The notes below the pieces were generated by a model that did not search any database, was not told the DNA's origin, and worked only from the letters and a program-made list of their open reading frames with translations. A stretch of DNA of 64,000 bases from JAZKID01 sp963714065 (GTDB lineage: Bacteria; Pseudomonadota; Alphaproteobacteria; Rhizobiales; UBA4765), in the NCBI GenBank assembly GCA_963714065.1, contig OY970226.1, positions 1,488,001 through 1,552,000 on the forward strand. The letters are read 5' to 3'. The position numbers were made by a program, and so were the translations under genes. The first letter of the stretch is position 1; each line of letters starts with the position of its first letter. Below, in pieces: positions 1-10,801 of the stretch.

Positions 1-50
1 AATGCCACAAGTCGGATACATCCGACTTGTGGTATCAAGTCCGGCAATGA
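1..50. repeat. Edge of a dispersed palindromic repeat
   Basis: Bases 5-17 and 20-32 form a perfect 13-bp inverted repeat with a 2-base loop. They are followed by a sequence ending in CAAGTCCGGCAATGAC at 35-50, which looks like the right arm and outer flank of the cloverleaf-type repeat seen complete at 29443, 48419 and 52176. The left half would lie outside the window. There is no T-run, so it is not a typical terminator. Confidence 0.5.
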
Positions 51-65
51 CATGAATGGTTTGCA

Positions 66-1631
66 ATGAACATCCCCAAACCTCACCCCACCCGCCGCGC
101 CGTGCTCGCGGCCTGCTCCGGCCTTGCCGCCATGGCGGCAGTTCGCGCGCATGCAGCACCCGTGCAGTTTTCATCTGCCACGGTAGACGATCTGGCGCGG
201 GCGCTTGCCAAAAAGCCTTATGACGGCGCGCGCAATGCCACGCCAGAAGCCCTGCGCAAGCTCGATTACAAGGCTTACAGCGAGATCAAATTCAATCCCG
301 AGCGCGCCTTCTTCACCGAGAGCGGATCGAGCTTTCGCGCGCAGCTTTATCACCTCGGCTATCTTTACAATCGTAGCGTGAACGTGAATTTCGTCGCCAA
401 TGGTATTGCGGCAAACGTGCCCTATTCGCCCGAACTGTTCACTTTCGGCGGGAGCGGGATCGAGCGGCTGCCTCCCGAGACCGGCTATGCGGGCGCGCGC
501 ATCCATTACCCGCTGAACACGCCCGATATTTTCGACGAGCTGATTTCGTTCCTGGGCGCCAGCAATTTCCGCGTGCTCTCTCGTGGGCAATCCTACGGAT
601 TGCATGCGCGCGGATTATCCATTGATACGGCACTACCCTCCGGCGAGGAGTTTCCCGCCTTCCGCGAGATCTGGGTTGAAGCGCCGCGTTCGGATGCAAC
701 CGCCATCACGCTGCACGCACTGCTCGACAGCCCCTCCGTCACCGGCGCCTATCATTTCAAGATCACGCCGGGGGCGGAAACAGTTGTGGATGTTTCCGCC
801 ACTCTATTCGCGCGCAAGGATGTGAAGAAACTGGGTCTCGCCCCCATGGCCTCGATGTTCTTTTATGGAGAGAGCCAGAACCGCAGCACCATCGACTATC
901 GCCCGGAAGTACATAATTCGGACGGCCTGCTCATTCATAACGGCGCCGATGAATGGTTGTGGCGGCCGCTGCGTAACCCGGAAGCGCTGGCGGTTTCCGA
1001 TTTCGTCGATAACAATGTGCGTGGATTTGGTCTGATGCAGCGCGACCGCGGCTTCGATCATTACCAGGATCTCAACACCTTCTCGCAAAACCGGCCGAGC
1101 TATTGGATGGAGCCGCTCGGCGACTGGGGCGAGGGCATGGTCGAGCTTGTCGAAATCCCGACACCGGATGAATTGAACGAAAATATTCTCGCCTATTGGG
1201 TGCCGAAGCAAAGCCTGAAAGCCGGGGAAAGCAAGACATTCAGCTACCGCCTGCATGCCGTGAATGTGGTCGGCGGCGACGAAAGCCATCCCGGCGGGCG
1301 GGTGGTCGCCACCTATCAGAAAAAACTGAACCCGCCGGAAGTCGCCGAAGACGAGAAAAATATCCGCCGTTTCATGATCGATTTTTCCGGCGGGGACCTG
1401 AGTTATTACCTCAAGGCGCAAAATCTGGTGGAAGTCATGGTCACGACATCGAGCGGCGAGATCTTAAGCCGCCATGCCGAACCGCATCCCGCCATCGAGG
1501 GCTTCCGCGCCGTTTTCGATATCAGGCCAAAGGAAAATACGCTGGCCGATCTGCGCTGCTATCTGCGTGCCCGCGGCCGTGCGCTGACCGAGATCTGGCT
1601 GTTTCCGTGGCGGGCAGCGGCAGGGGAATAG
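66..1631 (+). CDS. Periplasmic glucan biosynthesis protein, MdoG/OpgG-OpgD family
   Basis: This 521-residue protein belongs to the MdoG family, which shapes the backbone of osmoregulated periplasmic glucans. The length matches OpgG (about 510) and OpgD (about 550). Residues 10-31 form a twin-arginine-like signal (TRRAVLAACSG, ending AHA before APVQF), which favours OpgD-like Tat export to the periplasm. The family region starts with DLARALAKKPY and continues with the typical DYKAYSEIKFNPERAFF and the YGESQNRSTIDYRPEVHNSDGL stretch seen in shortened form around residues 275-295. No OpgH-type glucosyltransferase gene is beside it, so the glycan substrate is inferred from the family only. Start chosen at the ATG that gives the full signal peptide. 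OpgG versus OpgD is not settled. Confidence 0.9.
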   Translation: MNIPKPHPTRRAVLAACSGLAAMAAVRAHAAPVQFSSATVDDLARALAKKPYDGARNATPEALRKLDYKAYSEIKFNPERAFFTESGSSFRAQLYHLGYLYNRSVNVNFVANGIAANVPYSPELFTFGGSGIERLPPETGYAGARIHYPLNTPDIFDELISFLGASNFRVLSRGQSYGLHARGLSIDTALPSGEEFPAFREIWVEAPRSDATAITLHALLDSPSVTGAYHFKITPGAETVVDVSATLFARKDVKKLGLAPMASMFFYGESQNRSTIDYRPEVHNSDGLLIHNGADEWLWRPLRNPEALAVSDFVDNNVRGFGLMQRDRGFDHYQDLNTFSQNRPSYWMEPLGDWGEGMVELVEIPTPDELNENILAYWVPKQSLKAGESKTFSYRLHAVNVVGGDESHPGGRVVATYQKKLNPPEVAEDEKNIRRFMIDFSGGDLSYYLKAQNLVEVMVTTSSGEILSRHAEPHPAIEGFRAVFDIRPKENTLADLRCYLRARGRALTEIWLFPWRAAAGE

Positions 1632-1689
1632 GTTTCATTCCTCGAATTCAAATTGAGCTGCCGCCCAAAGCTGGTAATGCTTGAGGCCC

Positions 1690-2925
1690 ATGGAAGGTCT
1701 GGTTCTCAAATTCGGCGGCACCTCGGTTGCGGATGTCGAGCATATCCGCAAGGCGGCGCGCCATGTTGCCCGCGAAGCCGCACAGGGGCGCCGCCCAGCC
1801 GTCGTGGTGTCCGCCATGGCAGGCGTCACAAGCCAGCTTGTCGGCTATGTGCGCGAGGCGGCGGCCGGTTACGATCTGCGCGAATATGACGCCGTCGTGT
1901 CCTCGGGCGAGCAGGTGACGGCGGGGCTGATGGCCATCGTTTTGCAGGACATGGGGTTGAAAGCGCGCGCACTACAGGGCTGGCAGGTGCCGGTTCTCAC
2001 CGATGCCGCACATGGCAGCGCCGCCATTCGCAAGGTTGAAGGCGAAAAACTCCTCTCCCTCATGGAGGCAGGTGAAATCCCCGTGATTGCCGGGTTTCAG
2101 GGTGTCGCGCCCGATAACAGCATCACCACGCTGGGGCGCGGCGGTTCCGATACCTCGGCGGTCGCCATTGCCGCCGCAATCGGGGCGGAGCGTTGTGATA
2201 TCTACACCGATGTCGACGGCATCTATACGGCCGATCCGAACTTGGTGCCGCGGGCAAAGCGGCTCTCCCATGTCGCTTACGAGGAAATGTTGGAAATGGC
2301 GTCTTTGGGCGCCAAGGTTCTGCATGTGCGCTCGGTCGAGCTTGCCATGCGCCACAGCATGCCGGTTCTGGTGCGTTCCACCTTTGAAGCACCCGACAAG
2401 ACTGATATCGAGGGAACGCTTGTGTGCGATGAGGATCAAATCATGGAAAATCAGGTCGTCAGCGGTATTGCCTGTGCCGGCAACGAGGCCAAGATCACCC
2501 TGCTCGGGCTTCATGACCGGGCGGGCATTGCCGGCGATGTGTTTACGCCTCTGGCGGAGGCTGCGATCAATGTCGACATGATCGTGCAGAACGTCTCAGG
2601 CGATGGGCGGACCATCGACCTCACCTTTACCGTGTCCGCGGCAGATCTGGAGCGCACGCTCGCCCTGCTCGAGAAAAACAGATCCCGCCTTTCCTATCGC
2701 GAGCTGCATGGCGATACCGGCATTGCCAAGGTGTCCTGCGTCGGCGTCGGCATGCGCACGCATGCGGGCGTGGCGTCCAATATGTTCCGGATTTTGGGAG
2801 AAAAAAACATCAATATTCAGGCCATTTCCACCTCCGAGATCAAGATCTCGATTCTGATCGCGAAAGCGCAGGCCGAGCTTGCGGTTACGACCCTGCACTC
2901 GTTATATGGTCTCGACCGGCCGTAA
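1690..2925 (+). CDS. lysC: Aspartate kinase
   Basis: Catalyses ATP-dependent phosphorylation of aspartate, the first step toward lysine, threonine, methionine and diaminopimelate. The N-terminal kinase motif LKFGGTSVADVEHIRKAA lies at residues 6-23, and TTLGRGGSDTSA marks the catalytic core. The C-terminal third carries two ACT-type regulatory domains (about 265-340 and 350-411), with SEIKISILI near the end, so allosteric feedback by lysine and/or threonine is expected. The ATG at 1690 is chosen over an in-frame TTG at 1681 because it begins the conserved kinase region directly. The 411-residue length is normal for single-function bacterial enzymes. It leads the conserved alphaproteobacterial block lysC-ptsP-prfA-prmC. 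Confidence 0.95.
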   Translation: MEGLVLKFGGTSVADVEHIRKAARHVAREAAQGRRPAVVVSAMAGVTSQLVGYVREAAAGYDLREYDAVVSSGEQVTAGLMAIVLQDMGLKARALQGWQVPVLTDAAHGSAAIRKVEGEKLLSLMEAGEIPVIAGFQGVAPDNSITTLGRGGSDTSAVAIAAAIGAERCDIYTDVDGIYTADPNLVPRAKRLSHVAYEEMLEMASLGAKVLHVRSVELAMRHSMPVLVRSTFEAPDKTDIEGTLVCDEDQIMENQVVSGIACAGNEAKITLLGLHDRAGIAGDVFTPLAEAAINVDMIVQNVSGDGRTIDLTFTVSAADLERTLALLEKNRSRLSYRELHGDTGIAKVSCVGVGMRTHAGVASNMFRILGEKNINIQAISTSEIKISILIAKAQAELAVTTLHSLYGLDRP

Positions 2926-2964
2926 TCTTTCTTATTTTCATTTTGGCAAAAGGGACGTGAGACA

Positions 2965-5229
2965 ATGATCCGCAGCGCGCATGGCGGCCCCCGCCTTCTG
3001 CTGCGCCGGCTTCGGGAGGTGATGGCCGAACCGGCGAGCGCGCAGGCGCGCCTCGACAAGATCACGGTCATGATCGCGGCCAATATGGTCGCCGAAGTCT
3101 GCTCGATCTATCTCCTGCGCTCCGACGGCCAGCTCGAGCTTTATGCGACCGAAGGCCTGAACCCGAAATCGGTGCATGGTGTGCAGATGCGCCTGGGCGC
3201 GGGTCTTGTCGGTACGGTGGCGCAGAAAGCGGAGCCCTTAAATCTCACGCATGCGCGCGAACACCCGGCCTTTCTCTATTTTCCCGAACTGAACGAGGAT
3301 GTTTACAACGCTTTCCTTGGCGTGCCGGTCCTGCGCGCGGGCGACGTGCTCGGCGTGCTCGTCATCCAGAACCGCGCGCACCGTATCTATACGGCCGAGG
3401 AAGCCGAGGCGCTGGAGGCCATCGCGCTCGTCCTTGCCGAAACGATTGCCGCAGGCGGGTTGCAAAATCTCGCGCGTCCCGGCCTCATGCTCGCCACCAA
3501 CCGGCCGGTGCATATCAACGGGCTCGGCCTGTGTGATGCCATCGGACTTGGCCATGTCGTGCTGCATGTGCCGCGTGTGGCGATCGGCGGCCTCGTCGCC
3601 GAGGATATCGGCGCCGAGCTCGAGCGGCTCAACAAGGCGCTCACCGGCTTGCAGATGAATATCGATACGCTGCTGCAGCACGAGGATCTGGAGCGCGGCG
3701 AGCATCGCGACATCATGGAAGCCTATCGCATGTTCGCTAATGATCGGCGCTGGACCGGCCGGTTGCGCGAGGCGGTGGAAGCGGGCCTCACGGCGGAAGC
3801 GGCAGTCGAAAAAGTGCAGTCCGACATGCGTGCGCGCATGCTGCGCGCCGAAGATCCCTATATCCGCGAGCGCCTGCACGATCTCGACGATCTCGCCAAC
3901 CGCCTGATGCGCCAGCTTGTCGGCGAAGAAGGCATGCATGCCATCCTGCCGAAGGATGCGATTATCGTTGCGCGTAATATGGGGCCTGCCGAACTGCTCG
4001 ATTACGACCGTTCGAAACTGCGCGGGCTCGTACTCGAAGAAGGATCGCCGACAAGCCATGTCAGCATCGTCGCGCGCGCGCTCGGTATCGCCTGCGTCGG
4101 GCAGGCCGAGAATATCGTCACGCTCGCCGAGCAGAACGACGCCATTATCGTCGACGGCGCCTCCGGCCAGGTGCATTTGCGGCCTCCGGCCAATGTCGAG
4201 AAGGCCTATGCCGAAAAAGTGCGCTATCGCGCCCGCCGCCTCGCGCATTACCGTAAATTGCGCGACATCCCCTCCGTCACCAAGGACAATACGCCGATCG
4301 GCCTGTTCCTGAATGCGGGACTTCTGGTCGACCTGCCCTATTTGCGCGAAACCAATGCCGACGGCATCGGCCTCTTTCGCACCGAGCTGCAGTTCATGGT
4401 CGCGGCGAGATTTCCAAGGGTCGAGGAGCAGCGCGAATTATACCGGCAGGTGCTCGATGTCGCCGACGGCAAGCCCGTCATTTTCCGGTCGCTGGATGTG
4501 GGGGGCGACAAGATCCTTCCCTATATGCGTACCGAGATGGAAGAAAACCCGGCGCTCGGCTGGCGTGCCATCCGCCTGACCCTCGATAGGCCCGGCCTGA
4601 TGAAGACGCAGATCCGCGCGCTCTTGCTTGCGGCCGAGGAGCGGCCGCTGCACATTCTTTTCCCCATGATCACGGAGATCAGCGAAATCAGGGCGGCTCG
4701 CGCCATCGTCGAGGGAGAGCGTTCCTTCCTCAAGAAGCATGGCCATAAAATCCCGGAGCAGGTGATGATCGGCGCGATGATCGAGGTGCCGGCCATTCTC
4801 TGGCAGCTCGAGGAGCTCGTCAAACATGTCGATTTTCTGTCAGTGGGCACTAACGACCTCGCGCAGTTTCTTTTTGCGGCCGACCGTACTAGCTGGCGGC
4901 TTGCGCAACGCTACGATACGCTGTCGGCCCCGATGCTGCGCGTGCTGAAAAGGATTGCCGATGTAGCGCATATGGGCAATGTGCCGCTCACTTTGTGCGG
5001 CGAGCTTGCCAGCAAGCCGCTCGAATCTCTGGCCGTGCTGAGCGCGGGCTATCGCCGCATCTCTCTGGCGCCATCGGCGATGGGTCCCGTCAAGGCTATG
5101 CTGCTCAATCTCGACCTAAACGAGGCGGAAGGGTTTCTCAACTCGCTTCTTGTCAAAGAGGGGCAAGAGCAAACCATTCGCGAAGCCCTGCATGATTTTG
5201 CCAATAAACATTCGATTGTGTTGAATTAA
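2965..5229 (+). CDS. ptsP: Phosphoenolpyruvate-protein phosphotransferase PtsP (EI-Ntr)
   Basis: First enzyme of the nitrogen-related phosphotransferase relay, passing phosphate from PEP to NPr and then EIIA-Ntr; it regulates rather than transports. The 754 residues show an N-terminal GAF sensor domain (about 20-160), then the enzyme I fold. The phospho-accepting histidine is H365 in GSPTSHVSIVARAL, and the PEP-binding barrel ends with the catalytic cysteine C678 in LTLCGELASKP. The GAF domain distinguishes it from the sugar-PTS enzyme I and suggests glutamine or other small-molecule control. It sits 39 bases after lysC and one base before prfA, so co-transcription is likely. Confidence 0.95.
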   Translation: MIRSAHGGPRLLLRRLREVMAEPASAQARLDKITVMIAANMVAEVCSIYLLRSDGQLELYATEGLNPKSVHGVQMRLGAGLVGTVAQKAEPLNLTHAREHPAFLYFPELNEDVYNAFLGVPVLRAGDVLGVLVIQNRAHRIYTAEEAEALEAIALVLAETIAAGGLQNLARPGLMLATNRPVHINGLGLCDAIGLGHVVLHVPRVAIGGLVAEDIGAELERLNKALTGLQMNIDTLLQHEDLERGEHRDIMEAYRMFANDRRWTGRLREAVEAGLTAEAAVEKVQSDMRARMLRAEDPYIRERLHDLDDLANRLMRQLVGEEGMHAILPKDAIIVARNMGPAELLDYDRSKLRGLVLEEGSPTSHVSIVARALGIACVGQAENIVTLAEQNDAIIVDGASGQVHLRPPANVEKAYAEKVRYRARRLAHYRKLRDIPSVTKDNTPIGLFLNAGLLVDLPYLRETNADGIGLFRTELQFMVAARFPRVEEQRELYRQVLDVADGKPVIFRSLDVGGDKILPYMRTEMEENPALGWRAIRLTLDRPGLMKTQIRALLLAAEERPLHILFPMITEISEIRAARAIVEGERSFLKKHGHKIPEQVMIGAMIEVPAILWQLEELVKHVDFLSVGTNDLAQFLFAADRTSWRLAQRYDTLSAPMLRVLKRIADVAHMGNVPLTLCGELASKPLESLAVLSAGYRRISLAPSAMGPVKAMLLNLDLNEAEGFLNSLLVKEGQEQTIREALHDFANKHSIVLN

Positions 5230-5230
5230 A

Positions 5231-6297
<1,067 letters not shown>

Positions 6298-6298
<1 letters not shown>

Positions 6299-7212
6299 TG
6301 AGGCTGAAGGATATCTATCGCCAGCTTGCCCGGGTTTTTTTCGATGCGGGGCTAAAGACGCCCGAGCTCGATGCGCGCCTGCTGCTGGCGGAACTTGCGG
6401 GACTTAAAGCCGCGCAAGTCCCTTTGAGCGAGCATGAATTGACGCAGGAGCAGCAGGATTGCCTGGAAAACTGGCGTGCGCGGCGGCTCAAACATGAATC
6501 GGTTGCGCGTATTGCAGGCAGGCGCGGATTCTGGACCGTCGATCTTGAAGTATCGAAAGCCGTGCTCGAGCCGCGCCCGGACAGCGAGACGCTGATCGAG
6601 GCGGCGCTTGCGCATCTTGGTCCGCGCCGTAATGATAGATTGAAAATCCTCGATCTCGGCACCGGCAGCGGCGCGCTTCTTCTTTCGCTTTTGTACGAAT
6701 GTCCGCAGGCTTTCGGTGTCGGCGTCGATCTTTCCCTGGAGGCCGTCAGGACGGCACAGAGAAATGCCGTAAAAAATAATCTGGCAACTCGTGCCGGTTT
6801 TGTCTGCGCGGATTGGCTGGGTGCTCTCTCGGGAACGTTCGATCTGATGGTCGCCAACCCGCCTTATATCAGGTCGGCCGAGTTTGCCGGCCTTGAGGAT
6901 GAGGTGCGTCTGTACGATCCGCACCTCGCGCTTGATGGCGGCTTGGACGGACTTGATGCCTATCGCGCCCTTGCGGCCAATGCCGCAAACAACCTTGAAA
7001 AAAACGGGCTTTTCCTGCTCGAGGTCGGATATGATCAAAGCAAGGCCGTAGCTGAGCTTTTCGAGCATTTCCCGTTCCGGCTGCGGGATGTCGCGCACGA
7101 TCTTGCCGGGCATCGGCGGGTTGTGGTTTTTGAGTTACAGCGGCGGCAAAAAACATTTGAAAGGCCCTTGGAAAATGCATGCGGGACGGCTAAGACAATG
7201 CAGCGTCCTTGA
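6298..7212 (+). CDS. prmC: Release-factor glutamine N5-methyltransferase
   Basis: Methylates the GGQ glutamine of release factors using S-adenosylmethionine. Evidence: the SAM-binding motif ILDLGTGSGALLLSLL near residue 115 and the catalytic NPPY motif (MVANPPYIRS) near residue 186, both hallmarks of PrmC/HemK. The ATG at 6298 overlaps the prfA stop (TGATG), implying translational coupling of enzyme and substrate; a TTG three bases upstream is the alternative. The C-terminal 20 or so residues (QRRQKTFERPLEN and on) extend past the usual end of the fold and look like a non-conserved tail. Confidence 0.95.
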
Positions 7213-7346
7213 GATCGATGAAAGATTAACCGGACGGCGGCGCTTCACTTCAGGCGAAATATGATGTTCAGGAAAGTGAAAGCGGAATAGCCTCTGCAAA
7301 TGTGGATTAGGCTAAATTCATTGGCATAGAGATATAAGGAATCAGA

Positions 7347-8120
7347 ATGAGACCGGGACCAGGAAAGCGTCACATACGGGGGCGGAACAATCGCGGCGGC
7401 GGCGGCAAAGGCGGCGGCAATCCGATGCACCGCGGTTTCGAATCGAATGGTCCCGACGTCAAGATCCGCGGTACGGCGCAGCACATCGCCGAAAAATATG
7501 CCCAGCTCGGGCGCGATGCGCAGGCGAGCGGCGATCATGTGCTCGCCGAGAATTACCTGCAGCATGCCGAACATTATTACCGCATGATCGCGGCCTATCA
7601 GGCGCAGTTCGCGCCGCCGGGCGAAGAGGGCGACGGTGAAGGCGCCGAGGGTGCCGACAGCGCAGAGATCGACGGCAATGACGAGCAGGATGATGGCGGG
7701 CGCGGCTTTCGGCCCGAATTCCGCAATCATCGCCAAGATCACCGTCAAGATCATCGTCATGACCACCGTCAGGATTATCGCGGCGACTATCGCAATGATC
7801 GTTTTTCGCGTCGCGGCAATAATAATGGGCGGCCCGAAGAAACCGAACAGCCGGCGGTCGCTTTTCCGCAGCGCGAGGAGCAGGGCGCAGAGGGGCGAGG
7901 CGATCATCGCGGTCCGCGCCGTTTCGACAACAAGCGCGAGCGCTTTCCGCGCGATCGGAACCCGGCCGCTCCTCCGCAGGGAGAATCCCAGGGTAGCGAT
8001 GCCGAAGCACTTCCCTCTTTTCTGACGCGTACCCGCCGCCGCGGCCGCAACGAGGAGCAGGACAAGGCGGAAGGGGCCGACAACAATAATCATTCCGTGC
8101 CACCCGCCACGGAAGCATAA
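7347..8120 (+). CDS. DUF4167 domain-containing protein
   Basis: A 257-residue protein of the alphaproteobacterial DUF4167 family. The conserved domain covers about residues 1-90: a basic glycine/arginine-rich start (RHIRGRNNRGGGGKGGG) then KIRGTAQHIAEKYAQLGRDAQASGD and ENYLQHAEHYYRMI. The rest is low-complexity and charged, with a tandem His-Asp-Arg-Gln stretch at about 131-150 and a basic tail. Position after prmC is conserved in related genomes. Function is unknown; the basic, disordered composition would suit RNA binding, which is inference only. Confidence 0.85.
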   Translation: MRPGPGKRHIRGRNNRGGGGKGGGNPMHRGFESNGPDVKIRGTAQHIAEKYAQLGRDAQASGDHVLAENYLQHAEHYYRMIAAYQAQFAPPGEEGDGEGAEGADSAEIDGNDEQDDGGRGFRPEFRNHRQDHRQDHRHDHRQDYRGDYRNDRFSRRGNNNGRPEETEQPAVAFPQREEQGAEGRGDHRGPRRFDNKRERFPRDRNPAAPPQGESQGSDAEALPSFLTRTRRRGRNEEQDKAEGADNNNHSVPPATEA

Positions 8121-8135
8121 AATTTTAACTGTCCC

Positions 8136-8164
8136 CTTGCGGGAGAGCAGGCCGCTACCCACAT
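8136..8164 (+). promoter_or_regulatory. Putative heat-shock (sigma-32) promoter of clpB
   Basis: CTTGC at 8136-8140 and CCCACAT at 8158-8164 are separated by 17 bases. This resembles the alphaproteobacterial RpoH consensus (CTTG, then a CYTATNT-like -10), and it lies 34 bases before the clpB start. Clp chaperones are standard RpoH targets. The -10 element matches imperfectly. Confidence 0.5.
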
Positions 8165-8197
8165 CTCCAATATGGGAATTGGAGAAAGGGTTAGGAT

Positions 8198-10801
8198 ATG
8201 AACCCGGAAAAATACACCGAACGCCTGCGCGGTTTTTTGCAATCGGCACAAACCCTTGCCCTGCGTGAAGGGCATCAGACCTTTACCCCCGAACATATGC
8301 TGAAAGTCCTGCTCGATGACGAGGAGGGCCTGGCGGCGGGACTGATCGCGCGCGCTGGTGGGCGTGCAGGCGAGGTGCGTACGGCAACCGCCGCAGCGCT
8401 CGCAAAATTACCGAAAGTCGAAGGTGCAGGCGCAGGGCAGATTTATCTTTCACCCCAGCTGGCGCGCGTCTTCGATGCCGCCGAGAAGACAGCAACGAAA
8501 GCGGGCGACAGTTTTGTAACCGTCGAATATCTGCTGCTGGCGCTTGCGACAGAGGACAATGACACCAAAAAGATTTTGGCGCAGGCGGGTATCAATCCGC
8601 AAAATCTCAATGCCGCCATTTCCGCCCTGCGCAAGGGGCGTAGCGCCGATTCCGCCTCCGCCGAAAGCCAGTATGAATCCTTGAAAAAATACACGCGCGA
8701 TTTCACTTTAACTGCGCGCGAAGGCAAGCTCGATCCCGTGATCGGCCGCGACGAGGAAATCCGCCGCGCCATCCAGGTTCTCTCGCGGCGCACGAAAAAC
8801 AATCCCGTGCTGATCGGCGAGCCGGGCGTGGGCAAGACGGCGATTGCGGAAGGTTTGGCATTGCGCATCGTCAATGGCGATGTGCCGGAAAGTCTCAAGG
8901 ACAAAACCCTCCTTGCGCTCGATATGGGCGCGCTGATCGCAGGCGCGAAATATCGCGGCGAATTCGAGGAGCGCCTCAAAGCTGTATTGAGCGAAATTCA
9001 GGCGGCCTCCGGGCAGATCATCCTGTTCATCGACGAGATGCACACGCTGGTGGGCGCGGGCAAGGCGGAAGGTGCGATGGATGCATCCAACCTCCTGAAA
9101 CCTGCCCTGGCGCGCGGCGAATTGCATTGCATCGGCGCCACCACGCTCGACGAATATCGCAAACATGTCGAAAAAGACGCGGCGCTGGCGCGGCGCTTTC
9201 AGCCGATTTTCATCGCCGAGCCGACGGTCGAGGACGCGATTTCTATCCTCCGCGGCATCAAGGACAAATATGAGCAGCATCACGGCGTGCGCATCACCGA
9301 TGCGGCGATCGTTGCGGCGGCGACATTGTCGCACCGCTATATCGCCGACCGTTTTTTGCCCGACAAGGCTATCGACCTCGTGGACGAGGCGGCGGCGCGC
9401 CTGCGCATGCAGGTCGACAGCAAGCCGGAAAAACTCGATGAGCTCGACCGCCGCCTCATGCAGCTCAAGATCGAGCGCGAGGCTTTAAGGAAGGAAAAAG
9501 ACAAGGCATCAATAGATCGCCTGCAAAAGCTGGAGCAGGAGATTGCGGGGATTGAGGAAGAGGCGACAGGTTTGGCCGCGCGCTGGCAGGCCGAGAAAAA
9601 CAAATTATCCGAAGCCAAGCGCCTGAAGGAAGAGCTTGATAAAGCGCGCAACGAGTTACTAGCCGCGCAGCGCCGCGGCGAGTTCCAGCGCGCGGGCGAG
9701 CTGACCTACAGCGTCATTCCCGAGCTCGAGAAAAAATTGAAAACGGTCGAGAGCGCGGAGAAAACCGATTTTCTCGAAGAAGCGGTCACGCCCGAACATA
9801 TCGCGCAGATTGTCTCAAAATGGACCGGCATCCCGGTCGATAGAATGTTAGAGGGCGAAAAGGAAAAGCTCCTCAAGATGGAAGAAAGTCTGGGCGCGCG
9901 CGTGGTCGGGCAGCAGGAAGCGGTGCGTGCGGTGGCAACGGCGGTGCGGCGTGCGCGCGCGGGATTGCAGGACCCGAGCCGCCCCATCGGCTCGTTCATG
10001 TTTTTAGGCCCCACCGGCGTCGGCAAGACCGAGCTGACAAAGGCGCTGGCTGCCTTCCTGTTCGACGACGAGGCAGCGCTCCTGCGCGTGGACATGTCGG
10101 AATTCATGGAGAAGCACGCGGTCGCGCGTCTGATCGGCGCGCCGCCCGGCTATGTCGGCTATGAGGAAGGCGGCGTGCTCACCGAAGCGGTGCGGCGGCG
10201 GCCCTATCAGGTCATTCTCTTCGATGAGATCGAAAAGGCGCATGCGGATGTATTCAACGTGCTGCTGCAGGTGCTCGACGACGGCCGCCTGACCGACGGA
10301 CAGGGCCGCACGGTCGATTTTCGAAATACGCTTATTGTGATGACCTCCAATCTCGGCTCGCATTTTCTGGTTGCACAGAAAGAGGGCGAGGATACCGAAG
10401 CCGTGCGCGGCGATGTGATGGCCGAACTGCGTGCGCATTTCCGCCCCGAATTCCTCAACCGCGTCGACGAGATCATCCTCTTCCATCGCCTGAAGCGCGA
10501 GCAGATGGAGCAGATCGTCGACATTCAGCTCGTGCGCCTGCAAAAACTGCTGGAGGAGCGCAAGATCGGGCTCGCGCTGGATCCGGATGCCCGCAAGTTT
10601 CTTGCCGACAAGGGCTACGATCCCGCTTACGGCGCACGGCCGCTCAAGCGCGTGATCCAGAAATATGTGCAGGACCCGCTTGCCGAACAAATCCTGCGCG
10701 GCGAGGTGAAAGATGGCGATCAGCTGGTGCTGACGCGAAAGGGCGATAAACTTGTGTTCGGCCGGCAGGTCGCGAGGCAGAATTTGAGAAAGGCTGGCTA
10801 G
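8198..10801 (+). CDS. clpB: ATP-dependent disaggregase ClpB
   Basis: Hsp100 chaperone that extracts proteins from aggregates together with DnaK. The 867 residues hold the N-terminal Clp repeat domain (about 1-150), nucleotide-binding domain 1 with Walker A GEPGVGKTAIAEG near 207, and the coiled-coil middle domain (about 400-530, rich in Lys/Glu/Arg). This middle domain distinguishes ClpB from ClpA and ClpC. Domain 2 follows with Walker A GPTGVGKTELTKAL near 604. A candidate heat-shock promoter precedes it. Its stop codon overlaps by 3 bases the end of the converging gene on the minus strand. No protease-docking tripeptide loop is evident, consistent with a disaggregase. Confidence 0.97.
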   Translation: MNPEKYTERLRGFLQSAQTLALREGHQTFTPEHMLKVLLDDEEGLAAGLIARAGGRAGEVRTATAAALAKLPKVEGAGAGQIYLSPQLARVFDAAEKTATKAGDSFVTVEYLLLALATEDNDTKKILAQAGINPQNLNAAISALRKGRSADSASAESQYESLKKYTRDFTLTAREGKLDPVIGRDEEIRRAIQVLSRRTKNNPVLIGEPGVGKTAIAEGLALRIVNGDVPESLKDKTLLALDMGALIAGAKYRGEFEERLKAVLSEIQAASGQIILFIDEMHTLVGAGKAEGAMDASNLLKPALARGELHCIGATTLDEYRKHVEKDAALARRFQPIFIAEPTVEDAISILRGIKDKYEQHHGVRITDAAIVAAATLSHRYIADRFLPDKAIDLVDEAAARLRMQVDSKPEKLDELDRRLMQLKIEREALRKEKDKASIDRLQKLEQEIAGIEEEATGLAARWQAEKNKLSEAKRLKEELDKARNELLAAQRRGEFQRAGELTYSVIPELEKKLKTVESAEKTDFLEEAVTPEHIAQIVSKWTGIPVDRMLEGEKEKLLKMEESLGARVVGQQEAVRAVATAVRRARAGLQDPSRPIGSFMFLGPTGVGKTELTKALAAFLFDDEAALLRVDMSEFMEKHAVARLIGAPPGYVGYEEGGVLTEAVRRRPYQVILFDEIEKAHADVFNVLLQVLDDGRLTDGQGRTVDFRNTLIVMTSNLGSHFLVAQKEGEDTEAVRGDVMAELRAHFRPEFLNRVDEIILFHRLKREQMEQIVDIQLVRLQKLLEERKIGLALDPDARKFLADKGYDPAYGARPLKRVIQKYVQDPLAEQILRGEVKDGDQLVLTRKGDKLVFGRQVARQNLRKAG

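Noticed and set aside
7245..8249. Long minus-strand ORF opposite the DUF4167 gene
   Set aside because: Mirror of a GC-rich coding region; the translation is low-complexity, and the plus-strand protein matches a known family.
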